From: Synura sp. LO234KE
Taxonomy: Eukaryota > Sar > Synurophyceae > Synurales > Mallomonadaceae
Direction of reading: 5' to 3'
Length of the DNA: 31,286 nucleotides
NCBI GenBank assembly: GCA_015143735.1
Contig: VKHC01000010.1
Span: 1 to 31,286 of the forward strand
Part shown: positions 31,016 through 31,286 of the stretch, piece by piece
Layout of the letters: each line of letters opens with the position of its first letter
How positions within the stretch are numbered: position 1 is the stretch's first letter
Position numbers and translations under genes: made by a program
Notes under the pieces: generated by a model
What the model was told of the DNA's origin: nothing
Database searches by the model: none
What the model saw: the letters and a program-made list of their open reading frames with translations, nothing else

Positions 31016-31286
31016 TTCCGAAAGTAACTCCAATGGGCCTCTCACAGCAATTAGATCTTCAACGCGAGTTGTCCCTGAAAATGTTGTATGTTCAGGGAGG
31101 ATATCACTCCAACGATCTCTACTTAGACGCGCGCACCACAAAGCTAGTAATTCGGGTTTGTCCAGCAGCCTAGCTCGAACGTACTCGACGTGAACGTTCA
31201 GCTCAAATTTTTGCTTAAACGAGACACTCACTGTCTCGGAGCGTCGGGCGTTGTTGCCAATCTTGTTTCAACACGCCAGCAATCAG
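30971..31286 (-). CDS. 3' end of an unidentified gene, cut by the window edge
   Basis: Minus-strand frame from an in-frame TGA near 31269 to TAG at 30973-30971. It contains FKQKFELNVHVEYVRARLLD, KPELLALWCARLSRDRWSDI and GPLELLSEFTTRK. Rich in Leu, Trp and Arg with alternating helix-like pattern, it looks coding. A possible acceptor (AACAAG) lies just after the TGA, so this would be the last exon. It overlaps the putative end of copy III on the other strand; one of the two models may be wrong. No family recognised. Confidence 0.35.

Noticed and set aside
1-31286. tRNA, rRNA or other structured RNA genes
   Set aside because: I looked for T-loop-like GGTTCRA motifs with a matching acceptor stem; the few hits lacked a cloverleaf. 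A covariance-model search was not possible here.

Overview
The window is nuclear DNA of an intron-rich eukaryote. Short introns (mostly 48-170 bp, GT-AG) interrupt several genes, and a DZIP1/Iguana-like protein points to a lineage with cilia or flagella. Domain content (PDZ-PX-VPS9, RING, LRR, GNAT) would fit a flagellated protist or a zoosporic fungus; I cannot place it more closely. TGA, TAA and TAG all end intact-looking genes, so the standard code is assumed. All gene models below were spliced by hand from reading frame, phase and GT/AG signals.

Layout. Left cluster (0.8-12.0 kb): a minus-strand PDZ-PX-VPS9 protein (putative Rab5-family exchange factor), a divergent RING-finger gene starting 203 bp away, then a very intron-dense gene (about 41 exons, about 1186 aa) for a protein ending in ribonuclease-inhibitor-type leucine-rich repeats. 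Middle (12.0-26.8 kb): gene-poor and repeat-rich. It holds a decayed minus-strand repeat-protein gene (about 13.0-15.1 kb), a previously hidden plus-strand multi-exon gene with two in-frame stops (16.3-18.5 kb), MITE-like inverted-repeat elements, a dispersed A/B repeat family, two diverged copies of a roughly 1.6-kb element and a palindrome-rich foldback. Right cluster (26.8-31.3 kb): a DZIP1-like gene (minus) and a GNAT acetyltransferase (plus) that are divergently arranged, and at the edge the 3' end of a minus-strand gene.

The most novel signal is a dispersed gene family of unknown function, with members at about 13.0-15.1 kb (minus), 22.5-23.2 kb (plus) and 30.3-31.0 kb (plus). They share a block around F-R-F-G-A, L-T-P-D-L and S-Q-N / S-R-N. 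A TGG (Trp) codon in the 30.6-kb copy is a TGA stop in the 14.3-kb copy, which shows decay directly. The 22.5-kb copy carries a small deletion and an in-frame TAA. No tRNA, rRNA, CRISPR or recognisable transposase was found.
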